NCBI GenBank assembly: GCA_026414605.1
Contig: JAOAIP010000015.1
Coordinates: forward strand, 1 to 64,000
Reading direction: 5' to 3'
DNA from: Bacteroidia bacterium
GTDB lineage: Bacteria; Bacteroidota; Bacteroidia; B-17B0; Aurantibacillaceae
Length of the DNA stretch: 64,000 nt
A program made the translations under genes and the position numbers. This document shows positions 17,490-28,000 of this stretch, piece by piece. How positions within the stretch are numbered: the stretch's first letter is position 1; every line of letters starts with the position of its first letter. The notes beneath the pieces are model-generated. The model did no database searches and was not told the DNA's origin. It saw nothing but the letters and a program-made list of their open reading frames with translations.

Positions 17490-19274
17490 TTATCTTTTCT
17501 TTAATTCTTCATTTTCCTTCTTTAACTTCTCTACCTCTTGTTTCAATTTTTCTATTTCCTTATACAATTCAATAATATCCATTGTATTATCTTCTGTGTT
17601 GGCTAAAATGCCTTTCATTACTTGCGAAGTATACATACCTTTTTCTTTTACTTCCTTTTCTGCGGGTATTTCTGGTAAATGTTGATGTTCTGAAATATAC
17701 TTCTCTTTTTCTATCCAACTCATTCGTTTGAAATTCTTGTCTAATCGGTCATCGCACCAACCCGTCATTTCTACCACTACCTCTTTGGCTTTGATATGAC
17801 CATTTACTGCTAAGCGTACATTTGGATCATAACAAGTAAAACCAGTGCCTACACCAATGCCAATTTTTCCATTCACCAACAAATTTCCTCCGCTTGCATT
17901 TCCTAATACCACATCTTTTCCACTCGTATAATTTATCAACAAAGATTGACTTGTTTCCATTCTATGATTACTCCCATCATAAGAAAGTTCTATGTATTCA
18001 TTATTCCATCCAAACTTACCTGCTTTTGCACGAATATTCCCATTTACATCCACTTTTTCAGTAGGTGTATTGGTACCCACTCCTAACTTTCCATATACAT
18101 AAACATCATTATTGGTAATCAAATTTCCTCCTGCTGTTGGACTACCCACAGCAATGTCCTTTCCACAATAATAATTGATCAATAATCCACCATTTCCTCT
18201 ACTCTCTATTAAACTATTTGCCCCATCTGTAATTAACTCTAATGAAGTATTATTGTAATACAATTGCACCCATCCTCCCGGATGAAACACCGGCGATGGT
18301 AACACAGCCGGATTGAAACACGGATTAATCGGTGGCGGGGGATTGCCTACTCTGCCCACTATTACATAATCGGGCGTTGTTCCACTTCCACTAATGTATT
18401 TCATTCCATTTATATTGTCAAACAACAATCCCTGTGTCGCCGTCAAAAGTCCATTAAACTTTGCATTCCCCTGTATGGTCAGTTTATTTTCTAATTTTAC
18501 ATCTCCTTTCACTACTGTGTTACCATAAATGGCTCTGGTGCTGTCCATCATTATGCTATCGGCTCTCATCTTACTAAGTGTGGCTTCTGTCGCTAATACT
18601 TTACTTGTATTTACTTCTGTAATAGCATTTACTTTATCACTAATCACTATACCTCCACCTACATAGATATTATTACTCACTCTCACATCTCCAAAAACAT
18701 CCAACGCAAACAAGGGATTGCTTGTGCCTATACCCACATACCCATAATTGTAAAAGATATTTTGCCCACTGCTTTGCCAAAAAGAAGAAGGAAGTAAATT
18801 TGAAATGCTTGTCCAATTGCCATTTCCTGTGAGCACCTCCTGATTATTCCCTGAAAAATTAAAACGTAGGATATTGCCTTGAGCATCGGTACTTAGTAAT
18901 GCAGTTCCATTCCCTGAAAGTTGAGATACTTTTAAACTACTGCATTGTAACAAACTATCAAAGTAAGCAGCAAAGCGAAACTTACTTTGTCCATTGACAT
19001 CCAACAAATACTGTGGATTTGCAGTGCCAATGCCGATTTTACCATTGGCATCAATGCGAAAGCGTTCTACATTGTTGGTTTTGATGATGAGGGGAGAAGG
19101 ATTAGAAGTACCGAGAAAATCGGATGAATTAGGTGTATTACCATTGGTACGCCACCATTGTTGAGATTGGGCTAAAGCATTACTGACGCTGAAGACAATA
19201 GTGATAAAAGCCGCATTTATCAATGTTTTGCGGGGGGGGGGGGAAAATTTAAACAAAGGAGAAATTGTTTTCAT
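17490..19274 (-). CDS. Secreted fibre-like protein with coiled-coil tail; C12 tract at start
   Basis: About 594 residues from the ATG at 19274. The open frame reaches 19295, but a -7 box lies at 19293-19300, so the shorter start is preferred. A signal sequence runs to NALAQ. The body has several tail-fibre-like repeats of the form GKIGIGT.NP...LDVNG (near residues 80, 190, 400 and 480). The end has the conserved block GWCDDRLDKNF, HQHLPEIP, then a 35-residue heptad-type coiled coil. Proteins of this build are frequent in Bacteroidota and probably trimerise at the surface. A run of twelve C bases (19232-19243) encodes SPPPR early in the signal peptide, so slippage would shift the frame near residue 11. 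It heads a likely four-gene operon. Confidence 0.8.
   Translation of the reverse strand: MKTISPLFKFSPPPRKTLINAAFITIVFSVSNALAQSQQWWRTNGNTPNSSDFLGTSNPSPLIIKTNNVERFRIDANGKIGIGTANPQYLLDVNGQSKFRFAAYFDSLLQCSSLKVSQLSGNGTALLSTDAQGNILRFNFSGNNQEVLTGNGNWTSISNLLPSSFWQSSGQNIFYNYGYVGIGTSNPLFALDVFGDVRVSNNIYVGGGIVISDKVNAITEVNTSKVLATEATLSKMRADSIMMDSTRAIYGNTVVKGDVKLENKLTIQGNAKFNGLLTATQGLLFDNINGMKYISGSGTTPDYVIVGRVGNPPPPINPCFNPAVLPSPVFHPGGWVQLYYNNTSLELITDGANSLIESRGNGGLLINYYCGKDIAVGSPTAGGNLITNNDVYVYGKLGVGTNTPTEKVDVNGNIRAKAGKFGWNNEYIELSYDGSNHRMETSQSLLINYTSGKDVVLGNASGGNLLVNGKIGIGVGTGFTCYDPNVRLAVNGHIKAKEVVVEMTGWCDDRLDKNFKRMSWIEKEKYISEHQHLPEIPAEKEVKEKGMYTSQVMKGILANTEDNTMDIIELYKEIEKLKQEVEKLKKENEELKKR
19232..19243 (-). 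repeat. Homopolymeric C12 tract inside a signal-peptide region
   Basis: Twelve G on the plus strand, twelve C in the coding sense, about 31 bases after the ATG at 19274. It is an exceptionally long G/C run for such an AT-rich region. In its present length the frame is open. Confidence 0.9.
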
Positions 19275-19292
19275 AGATTTAATTTTACACCA

Positions 19293-19300
19293 CAAAGTTA
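19293..19300 (-). promoter_or_regulatory. Putative -7 box TAACTTTG for fibre-protein operon
   Basis: TAACTTTG on the minus strand fits TAnnTTTG. It lies 18 bases before the ATG at 19274 and overlaps the alternative start at 19295, which argues against that longer form. Confidence 0.6.
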
Positions 19301-19361
19301 TAGAAAATTTTTTGAATAGTTAGAAAAATTTTGTAATTTTTAACAATAATTAACTTTTAAC

Positions 19362-19790
19362 TCACCCCCTTTAATTCCCCCTCTCTAAGTTAATTAGAGA
19401 GGGGGAACAATTGGAAAAAGAATTATTCGTATCGCCCCTCTCTTTTTCAAAAGAGAGGGGATGGGGGTGATTAAGAGAAAGTGAATTCCGCTAAGCCCCG
19501 AAGGGGCTTAATGTGAATAGCCACCAACGATAGTTGGTGGGAAATTGCGTGAGGGATGCGGAGGGTGCGGCGAGCGAAGCGAGCCGCAGCACTGCCTCGC
19601 CTTCGTTAGTCATCGTCATCGCGAGCCCTTTTTTAAGAAGGGCGAAGCAATCTCTTATTGAGTGAGTGATAGTCCCATTGAGATTGCTTCACTGTGTTCG
19701 CAATGACGAGCAACTTACTACGTTTGTTCGCAATGACGGATGAAAAAAACTGCTGTGGTGTGTGAGGGGCACGCCCTAATAAAACTAAAA
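19362..19790. repeat. Composite palindromic intergenic repeat, copy 1
   Basis: A gene-free block made of successive hairpins: CCCCCTCTCTAA/TTAGAGAGGGGG at 19377-19405, a CCCCTCTCTTTT pair near 19434-19459, TAAGCCCC-GA-GGGGCTTA near 19493-19511, CCACCAAC/GTTGGTGG near 19523-19542, GCGGC/GCCGC near 19567-19588, and a large TCGTCAT..GAAGCAATCTC / GAGATTGCTTC..ATGACGA pair at about 19614-19710. The same order recurs at 45213-45737. It is locally GC-rich. Hairpins of this kind may end transcription of both flanking minus-strand genes, but they behave mainly as interspersed repeats. Confidence 0.8.
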
Positions 19791-19802
19791 CAAAAACACT
19801 GA

Positions 19803-22800
19803 TTAAAAATCGGTAGCAATAGAGAAGTAATTAATACGAGGTTGTATTTTCCAGTCGTCTATTCCCCAAGAAAAATCCAATCGCATAAAGTAACCAAAAA
19901 TTTTTCCACGAACACCTACTCCGAATGCCCCTACGATGGGATTTTTGTAATTGTAGATAGTAATTACAAATGGATTGTAATAATAACTGTTTTTGTTGAT
20001 TGTGTTTTCTTCACTTAATGGATTCCATCCATACCAAGCACCGCCAACATCGGCAAAAACAATACCTTGAAAGGTTCTCCAAAATTCGGACTTGATGTCT
20101 CTAAATAAATAACGGATAAAGGGAGAACGTAACTCGCTGTTGAATACAACAAAGTTATTTCCATTTCGGATATTTTGCTTAAAGCCACGCATATTGGTAG
20201 CCAATGTTTGAAATTGATATTCGTTAGAATGGATAACATTAATAGTATTGTCAAATCTGGGTGTAAACCAATTATCTACACCGCCGAGATAGTAAATAAG
20301 TTTGTCTGTACCGAGCGAACCACCATAAGCCGCACGATTGCACCAATAGAGATATTTATGAATACGCCAATAGTTGCGAATATCAAAACCAAAGGTAATG
20401 AGATTGTGAGTAGTGTTTTCAATTTTTTGCATATATTCTATCCAGGTTTTTCCACGCCATCCTTCGTACAAGTTAATGTCTCTGTATCGGCTGTCGTCGT
20501 AAATGAGTTCAATTTTTCCTCCCGTGTATCTGTCTGTTTGATTGGGCTTTGGCAAGGCATCGTTGCTAATGGATAAAAACACTGCCATATCACTGCGGTA
20601 TTGAAGTGATGGGCGAATAGAAAGAACTTCATTAATGGGATATTTTAATGTATAACGGGCATTGTATGAGATGACTTTAGCATAGTTTCCATAAAAGTCG
20701 GCAATTTTCACGAACATTTGACGATGTACTAAAAATTGGTGGTCATATAAATTTTTCCTGTATTCGTAGCCGAGTAAAAATTCATTATCCAGAGTTCCGC
20801 CAATTCTAAAACCTGCAATGATGTTTTGATTTTCAAACAAATCGCTTAATCCAATTTTAGTGATGAAATTAAGACCGGGATTTAAATAAACAGGAGAATA
20901 TCCACCTGTGAATCGTTGATAGGTGGGGAATAAAAAACTATTATTTAACTGCGTTAAAACGTGGTCAGCATAAAAAGTGGTGTAGTAATTTTGTTGGATA
21001 GGAAAAGAATAATTGCCCGAAACAACGGATGAGGAGGAGGATTTGATGGGACTTGCAGGAGTAGATGCTTTTTTGTTTGATGTATCTGTATTTGCGGTAG
21101 GTTTAGTAGTAGCGTTATCATCAAAAGAGTAATTTTCAAAGTCAATGCCTTTTTTTTGGGATGAAGATTTTTCAGTATTTGAAGGCGAAGAGGAAGATGC
21201 ATTATCAGTAGGAAGTATGGAGAAATTTTTTTCTTTAATAACAGGATTGATTAAAGAATTTCTTGCATAAGAACGCATCCAAGTAGGTTTTAGTTTTTTT
21301 TCTTCGGTATAATTATTTATAGAGGAACGCATCAATTGTAGATTTTCATTGTAATTTTTAGTAAAGCGAGGATTAAATAAAATGGTAAAATAAAAATTGT
21401 TAGGAGTGAGTTGGGCATCACGAATATAAAAATTGACATTTGATACAGGATAGGTGTGATAAAAATATTGATATGTAATAGAAGTATCGGCGGTTAAAAT
21501 AGAACTATCGGGCTTTGCATAAAACACATTGATAAAACCATTTTCATCACTTAAAAAATAAAATTCTTTTGGATTTTGAAAGGAAGCAAGAGGTCGGTAT
21601 TCATTGATATTGGGCGTGCGAGTAACACGAATGAGTAAATTTGATTTTTGGGGATAGTCGGTATAAAAAATATCTTTGAAGGGATAATAAATTTTGAAGT
21701 ATCTTTTGTTTTGGTTAGATGCTTCTTTTATCAAAGTATCGTTGGTGCGATTGCTTGAAAATGCAATGCCTTTGTCTTTATTGATAAACACAGGGTCTTC
21801 ATCGTCATAAATATCGTCGGTGATTTGTTCTACACCGCCATTATTGATAGTGTAAACAAAAATATCGGATTGTCCTTTGCCTTGTTTGATAGCACTCATT
21901 ACTAATTTTTTCCCATCACTGCTGTAACTCATACTCATAATTTTTTCAAAGCCCGTAATAGGTTTCTTGAATTCTTCATTATTTTGAAAATCAAAACTAT
22001 GAAAGTATAAAACATTTTTGTATTCATAGATGGCTAATAAAATATCGGCTTTTGGATGCCAAGCAATTAAAGGATAAAATTTATCTTTTTCTCTTTCTAA
22101 TTTTGGATATAATTTTAATAATCTTTTTCTTGTTTTTGTTTCTACATCATAGATATACAATTTTTTTTGACCAAGATATTCGGTAACATATGCTATTTTT
22201 TTCTCGTCATTATTGATAAGTAGTTTTTCGGTATATTCTCTTTTTTTACGTTTAGTGATGATAACCGCAGAAGAGTCGTGTCCTTTGCGGGTATTGTCTT
22301 TTGTTTTGAAATAATGTTTGTTGTATGTATCTAACATTTCAAAGAACACATCATTGACTGAATTACCAAGAATAAAGATAAAAGCATCATCGGGGTTTCG
22401 GTTGATTTTGGTGAGATAAATGATATTTGGAATACTGGCTTCTCCGTAAATATCTGCTACATAATACCATAATGAATGGCCTGCTATGAGAGCGGCTTTA
22501 CCTTCCATTGTTTTAATGTCGGTAATAGTATTTGACCGCATCAATTCAAGTAATTCTAAATCGTTTTTGACTGTCCAACCTTCTGCCATAAACTTGGCTA
22601 ATCCTTTGATATACCAATCGGGCAAAGTAATAGTGGCGTTGTTTTTGATAGCATCTTTGGCAGAACCGCTATAGATGTATTTATTAATCATCCATTCTGT
22701 AATGGCATAACGCAAATCCTGTTTTAATTTTTCTAAACTGCCATCAAAATATACAAATACTTTATCCCCAATGATTTTTGTATTCCCCGCTACATTGTTC

Positions 22801-23135
22801 ATTTCATCGTATTGCAAGCCGATATTAGATTGATAAAAATCGTGGATGTTATTGTAAACAATAACAGATAATTTATCTTCTAATTGATAGTCCAATCGCT
22901 TTTCAAGAGAGGTAATGATGAAAGGTAATTGAGCATACACATATTTAGCAATGTCTTGTCCGCCTTGATAGGTAAATACTTTGTATTTGTCTGCATCAAA
23001 GTAAGTCCAATCAAAATTTTGATATTGCACACGGTTTTTTCCAAATTCCATAATAGAACCGTAATAAAATTGTGCTTTTATGGATAAAACACTAAAACAA
23101 AATATGCAAAAGACAATGAAGCAAATATGTTTCAC
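19803..23135 (-). CDS. Fusion of peptidase-MA-like, TolB-like propeller and outer-membrane barrel
   Basis: About 1110 residues. I place the start at the GTG at 23135 because a -7 box lies at 23156-23163 and because VKHICFIVFCIFCFSVLSIK then forms a normal signal peptide ending KAQ; the open frame reaches 23219. Residues about 25-290 resemble the peptidase-MA-like fold (an FDWTYFDADKYKVF start, then SLEKRLDYQLEDKLSVIVYN), but no HExxH zinc motif occurs anywhere. Residues about 300-620 contain TolB/WD-like propeller repeats (MSYSSDGKKLVMSAI, DEDPVFINKDKGIAFSSNR). A low-complexity serine/threonine linker near 670-730 precedes a C-terminal beta-barrel of the surface-antigen type (GGKIELIYDDSRY, ending FSIATDF). 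It is probably an outer-membrane protein with a large periplasmic or surface part; its function is unknown. Confidence 0.8.
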   Translation of the reverse strand: MKHICFIVFCIFCFSVLSIKAQFYYGSIMEFGKNRVQYQNFDWTYFDADKYKVFTYQGGQDIAKYVYAQLPFIITSLEKRLDYQLEDKLSVIVYNNIHDFYQSNIGLQYDEMNNVAGNTKIIGDKVFVYFDGSLEKLKQDLRYAITEWMINKYIYSGSAKDAIKNNATITLPDWYIKGLAKFMAEGWTVKNDLELLELMRSNTITDIKTMEGKAALIAGHSLWYYVADIYGEASIPNIIYLTKINRNPDDAFIFILGNSVNDVFFEMLDTYNKHYFKTKDNTRKGHDSSAVIITKRKKREYTEKLLINNDEKKIAYVTEYLGQKKLYIYDVETKTRKRLLKLYPKLEREKDKFYPLIAWHPKADILLAIYEYKNVLYFHSFDFQNNEEFKKPITGFEKIMSMSYSSDGKKLVMSAIKQGKGQSDIFVYTINNGGVEQITDDIYDDEDPVFINKDKGIAFSSNRTNDTLIKEASNQNKRYFKIYYPFKDIFYTDYPQKSNLLIRVTRTPNINEYRPLASFQNPKEFYFLSDENGFINVFYAKPDSSILTADTSITYQYFYHTYPVSNVNFYIRDAQLTPNNFYFTILFNPRFTKNYNENLQLMRSSINNYTEEKKLKPTWMRSYARNSLINPVIKEKNFSILPTDNASSSSPSNTEKSSSQKKGIDFENYSFDDNATTKPTANTDTSNKKASTPASPIKSSSSSVVSGNYSFPIQQNYYTTFYADHVLTQLNNSFLFPTYQRFTGGYSPVYLNPGLNFITKIGLSDLFENQNIIAGFRIGGTLDNEFLLGYEYRKNLYDHQFLVHRQMFVKIADFYGNYAKVISYNARYTLKYPINEVLSIRPSLQYRSDMAVFLSISNDALPKPNQTDRYTGGKIELIYDDSRYRDINLYEGWRGKTWIEYMQKIENTTHNLITFGFDIRNYWRIHKYLYWCNRAAYGGSLGTDKLIYYLGGVDNWFTPRFDNTINVIHSNEYQFQTLATNMRGFKQNIRNGNNFVVFNSELRSPFIRYLFRDIKSEFWRTFQGIVFADVGGAWYGWNPLSEENTINKNSYYYNPFVITIYNYKNPIVGAFGVGVRGKIFGYFMRLDFSWGIDDWKIQPRINYFSIATDF

Positions 23136-23155
23136 AACTCTACTTTTTGAACTGA

Positions 23156-23163
23156 CAAAGATA
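23156..23163 (-). promoter_or_regulatory. Putative -7 box TATCTTTG deciding a GTG start
   Basis: TATCTTTG on the minus strand fits TAnnTTTG. The longer reading of the gene would begin upstream of this box, so the GTG at 23135, 20 bases downstream, is the better start. Confidence 0.55.
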
Positions 23164-23296
23164 CGATATTTTTTGATGTTTTTGTAGATGCCGATACTTT
23201 GCTTTAGTTTTGTGTGCAATATTTCTTAAATTTAATGCATACGGATGACAGAGATTTTTTCTTTTTTACTTTTGAACTTTCAATTAATAATTATTT

Positions 23297-24502
23297 ATGA
23301 ATGTTTTATTGATTGCACATAAAAATCCCTTTCCTCCTAATGATGGTGGGAATATGGGTATTTATACAATGATAGATGGTTTATTATTAAATGGGCTGAC
23401 ACTTGATGTGCTTTTGATGAATCCTATCAAATTATTTAAGCCCTTGAATTTGAATTTAGTTCCGTCTAATATTCATAAAATTGAAGCCGTTACAATTAAT
23501 ACCAATCCTAACATCTTTGCTGCGTTGATGAATTTATTTCAAAAAGAGTCCTATTTTATTACACGATTTTATAATCAACAATTTGAAAAGAAATTAATAG
23601 AATTTTTGAGTAAAAATAATTATGATATAATTCAGTTAGAAAGTATTTTTTCAGCGGTTTATTTGCCAATAATTAAGAAGTATTCCAAAGCAAAGATTGT
23701 TTTAAGTGCACATAATATTGAATACCAAATATGGCAAAGGGTTTTACAACACGAGTCAAATCTTATAAAAAAATGGTATTTGCAATTACAATCCAAGCGA
23801 TTAAAAGAATTTGAACACAAAGTATTTGAAGAAGTAGATGGAATTACAGCAGTTACAGAGTTAGACAAAGCATACATACAATCCTTATATCCACAGAAAA
23901 AAATTGTAGTTACACCTAATGGAATGGATGTGGAAAAGTTTAAATTAGTTCCTTTTGAACAACAAGACTTGAATACTATTTTTTACCTTGGGTCATTAGA
24001 TTGGATACCTAATCAACAATCTGTAGTATGGTTTTTAAACCAAGTGTGGCCCTTGGTGTTGCAGAAAAAGCCGCAATTACAGCTCATTATTGCAGGTAAA
24101 AATATCCCTGATTGGTTAATGAGTAGAAAAGATCCAAACACTCGTTTTTATTCTAATGTGCCTGACACAAGAGAATTGTATGATAAGTATGCTATAACCA
24201 TAGTCCCTTTGTTGGCAGGAAGTGGTATTCGTGTGCGAATTATTGAAGGAATGGCTTATGGCAAATGCATAGTATCTACACGAATAGGATCAGAAGGTAT
24301 TCCTTATGAACATCAAAAAAATATTGTGATTGCCGATACACCTGAAGAATTTGCACAAGCCATTATTGATTTGAATGAACATCCTGAAAAAGTGAGAGAA
24401 ATACAAAGAAACGCCCGACAAACTGCAGAACAATTTTATGATAGGAAAAATGTGTATTTGCCACTTGTTAGGATGTATAACGAGTTGGTCAATGCAACAT
24501 AA
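23297..24502 (+). CDS. Glycosyltransferase family 4 protein
   Basis: A 401-residue GT-B glycosyltransferase. The N-terminal domain starts with VLLIAHKNPFPPNDGG, the glycine-rich loop that receives the acceptor. The middle has the SAHNIEYQ and VTPNGMD segments, and the C-terminal donor-binding domain has PLLAGSGIRVRIIEGMAYG near residues 307-325, with the glutamate that contacts the sugar nucleotide, followed by VSTRIGSEGI. Such enzymes build surface polysaccharide or glycolipid. It is a single gene on the plus strand, divergent from the barrel-fusion gene; no other glycan genes are adjacent, so the sugar is unknown. Confidence 0.9.
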   Translation: MNVLLIAHKNPFPPNDGGNMGIYTMIDGLLLNGLTLDVLLMNPIKLFKPLNLNLVPSNIHKIEAVTINTNPNIFAALMNLFQKESYFITRFYNQQFEKKLIEFLSKNNYDIIQLESIFSAVYLPIIKKYSKAKIVLSAHNIEYQIWQRVLQHESNLIKKWYLQLQSKRLKEFEHKVFEEVDGITAVTELDKAYIQSLYPQKKIVVTPNGMDVEKFKLVPFEQQDLNTIFYLGSLDWIPNQQSVVWFLNQVWPLVLQKKPQLQLIIAGKNIPDWLMSRKDPNTRFYSNVPDTRELYDKYAITIVPLLAGSGIRVRIIEGMAYGKCIVSTRIGSEGIPYEHQKNIVIADTPEEFAQAIIDLNEHPEKVREIQRNARQTAEQFYDRKNVYLPLVRMYNELVNAT

Positions 24503-24558
24503 TTTGAGTTATTGAAAAACATTATCAATGATAAATGATTCTAACCTATCTTTATTTA

Positions 24559-25020
24559 TCAAAACAAAATCCCTTTTAGTTGAGTATAGAAAAACTTCAT
24601 TAAAATATACAATACCAGAAACCAAAAGAGAATAAAGAAATTGAGATAAAGAATTACTTTTCTCTTATCTTTGAAAAATTTTTCTCCTAAAAATGCACCA
24701 AGTGGAATAGACAACAAAATAGGTGAAAGCAAAGCAATTCCTGTTAATCCAAATTTGTTTTTTATTTTAATAATAAAGCGATTGCGTTTGGTAAATAACT
24801 TTTCAGGTTTGTTGAAATATCTATTTCTAATTTTATTCCACCATTGAATGATGTAATAACTCAAATAAGTATACACTACACTTCCTACAAAGCCCGAACC
24901 TACTGAGTAAATAAAAGAGTAAAAAAAATCAAAGCGAAAATAAACAACAATAGCAGGCATTCCCATTTTGAAAAAAGTAGCACACAAAATCAGCAAGGGA
25001 AAGAGTGTCCAATCTATCAT
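24559..25020 (-). CDS. Small integral membrane protein
   Basis: A 153-residue protein from the ATG at 25020, with about four hydrophobic segments (near residues 5-20, 30-55, 95-115 and 125-145) and a basic loop between the second and third. The segment GLTGIALLSPILLSIPLGAFLG resembles the SPxxSIPxGAFxG pattern of small multidrug-export-like (COG2426-type) proteins, but the match is weak and I do not name it. The ATG begins one base after the stop of the M16 peptidase gene, so translation is probably coupled. Confidence 0.65.
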   Translation of the reverse strand: MIDWTLFPLLILCATFFKMGMPAIVVYFRFDFFYSFIYSVGSGFVGSVVYTYLSYYIIQWWNKIRNRYFNKPEKLFTKRNRFIIKIKNKFGLTGIALLSPILLSIPLGAFLGEKFFKDKRKVILYLNFFILFWFLVLYILMKFFYTQLKGILF

Positions 25021-25021
25021 A

Positions 25022-28000
25022 CTAATATCCAAAAATCTCTTCTAAACTCACTTTCTTTATTTCGCCATATTGTTTTAATACATTCATATCCAATTTTGCT
25101 TCGTCGCCAATAATAGCAATGTTTCTGGGCTTTTTGCGAATATAGTTTTTATGAAAATTCCAAATATCATTAAAGTTCATTTTTTGTACTTTTTCAAAAA
25201 TATCTTTGCGAATATCGTAGGTCAATCCTAATTTTTTTGCCTTGATATATTCAAAGAACACATTGCTTTTAATAATTCTTTCTGTGCGAATTTGTTGAAT
25301 AATGCCCTCTTTTGCAGCATCAAAAGAAGTTTGATTGTAAGGGATAGAGTCCAGTAAAAAATGAATAGCATCTAAGGCATCTTTGAGTTTGTCGGCTTGT
25401 GTGCCTATGTATGCACGAGTAATGAAAGGATATTTTGCATTATAGGGTGAAGTTACATTAGCATTAGCAGCATACGCCAATGCTTTGGATTCTCTGATTT
25501 CTTGAAACACAACACCACTCATATTTCCACCAAAATACTCATTAAATAATTTTACAGAAGGAATAAGTTTGCTATCAAAATCGGCGGCTTTGCTCACAAT
25601 GGATAATTCTGCTTGTTGCATTGCATAAGGTGTATAAAAAATACTTTTCCCTTTGCTTAAAATTTCTGTAGGATAAATTTTTACATCTCCACTTGATAAT
25701 GTTTTAAGGGGTAAATAGTGCCGTTGATTGAATGTTTTAATAATGTCTTCTGATTTTTGAGGACCATAGTAAAAGATTTGATGAGGATAAGCATTTAAAT
25801 CTTTGATAAGTTGGGTTAAATTTTCTTTTGAAACTTCTTTTAATTGTTGATTCGTTAATACATCGTTTCGCATATTTTTTGAACCATAGGTGGCATACGC
25901 TGTTAATTGTTGTAATATGAAGTTTTTGTCTTTCTTTAAATCTTCTCTTTCTTTGATGTAGTCATTGATAAACTCTTTGAAAGTACTTTCATCTATTTGG
26001 GGTGTTTTTAAAATTTCTTCTAATATAGCAATGGCTTTATCTGCATTTTCAGATAATCCTGAAAGGAAAATGTACGCTGTAGCATCTGGGATTGAAAGAT
26101 AAAAGTATAAATTACATCCTAATTTGTATAAGGTTTTTTGAATTTCTTCTGCTTTTTTTGTTTCAGATGCAGGAAATCTATTTAAGTAGTCAAATGCAAT
26201 GTTGTATTTTTTTAAATCTTCTGAACTGAGTTGATAATAGTAAATTAATTCAAACAATTCATTTTCAGTATTTTTATTATAAAGTAATTCTAAACTTCTG
26301 GTAGCAGAAGCAGTAGGTATAGTTAAATTATACGATTTAATATCCTTTTTAAAATCCAAGTATTTAGGTGCAATGGCTTGTGGCTTTCTGCTCATAATCT
26401 CCTTTGCAAATGCAGATGTATTTTGTCTATCTAATTCAACAGGTGTAATTTCGGGCTTTGTAACTTTTACATTTTGATTAGTTCCTGTTTTTTTATAGAC
26501 AACAACATAATTATTATCTTTGAGATATTCTTTGGCAAAGTGTATAATATCTTCTTTTTTGATTTTTTTTAATTCATTGATTTGATGCACAATTTGATAT
26601 AAAGGCACATCTCTTGTAAATGCAGTAAATAAAGTAAATGCACGAGAAGCATTATCTTCTAAAATACTTTGAAGTTCTAATTTTTTATTAGTGATAATGT
26701 CATTTAATAATTGTTCATCAAAATCACCATTTTGAAGTTTATGAATTTCATCTAATAATATTTTTTCTACTTCTTCTAAAGATTGTCCTTCTTTGGGTTC
26801 TGCATAGAGTGATAAATAACTGTAATCTTTCATTCCTTCGGTAAATGCATAACTATTGAGTACTTTTTGTTTTGCATTTACATTCAAATCTATAAGACCT
26901 GATTTGCCATTGTAAAGTATGCTTGAAATTAAAGTGAGATACAAATTATCTTTAGATGCTGCACCATCGGCTTTCCAAGCCATAAACAATTTTTCTGATT
27001 TTGGACCATAAACAGTTTTAGCAATTCTTTGATTTAAATTAGGTGAGGTAAATTGAACAGGTGTTACTGGTTTTGAAGGCATACTACCAAATCGAGCAAA
27101 AATTTGACGAATAACGCTATCCGGATTAAAATCACCACACATTATGATAGCCATATTGTTTGGAACATAATATCTTTCGTAATATCTTTTAATCTCTTTT
27201 AATGAAGGATTTTTCAAGTGTTCTATTGTTCCGATAGTAGTTTGTGTTCCATAAGGATGGTTAGGGAATAATTCTCTGTAAAGGACTTCGTATGCTTGTC
27301 TTTCGTCACTATCCAAGGTTCTATTTTTCTCTTCATAAACGGCTTCTAATTCAGTATGAAATAAGCGGAATACAGGGTTTCTAAAACGTTCTGCTTCAAT
27401 ATCCAACCAAGTATTAATTTGATTGGCAGGAATTTCGTTAATATACACTGTTTCATCTTCTGAAGTAAAAGCATTAGTACCTTGTGCTCCAATAGAAGCT
27501 GTCATTTTATCGTATTCATTGGCAATGGCATATTTGGCGGCAATAAAAGAGATACTATCTATTTGATGATAAATTTTTTTCCGTTCTTTTTCATCAGTAG
27601 TTTTTCTATAAACTTCAAACAATTCTTCAATTTTATTTAAAAGTGGTTTTTCTGCTTCATAATTTTTGGTACCAAACTTATCAGTTCCTTTAAATAGCAT
27701 ATGCTCTAAATAATGGGCAAGTCCTGTGGCATCAGCAGGATCGTATTTGCTACCGGCTTTTACGGCAATCATTGTAAATACTTTGGGTTGAACATGATAT
27801 GGCGATAGATAAACTTTTAGTCCATTAGGAAATGTGTAAACTCTGGTGTGAAAAGGATCGCCAGGCACTGAGTCGTACTTGAATATTGATTCTAATGCCG
27901 TTTTAATTTGTTGAGCAGTTTTATTTAATTGTGCTTGAAAACCGGTTGTTCTTGGGTTTTGTTGAGCCAATAAAGATAAGGTGCAAATTGAGAGGATACC

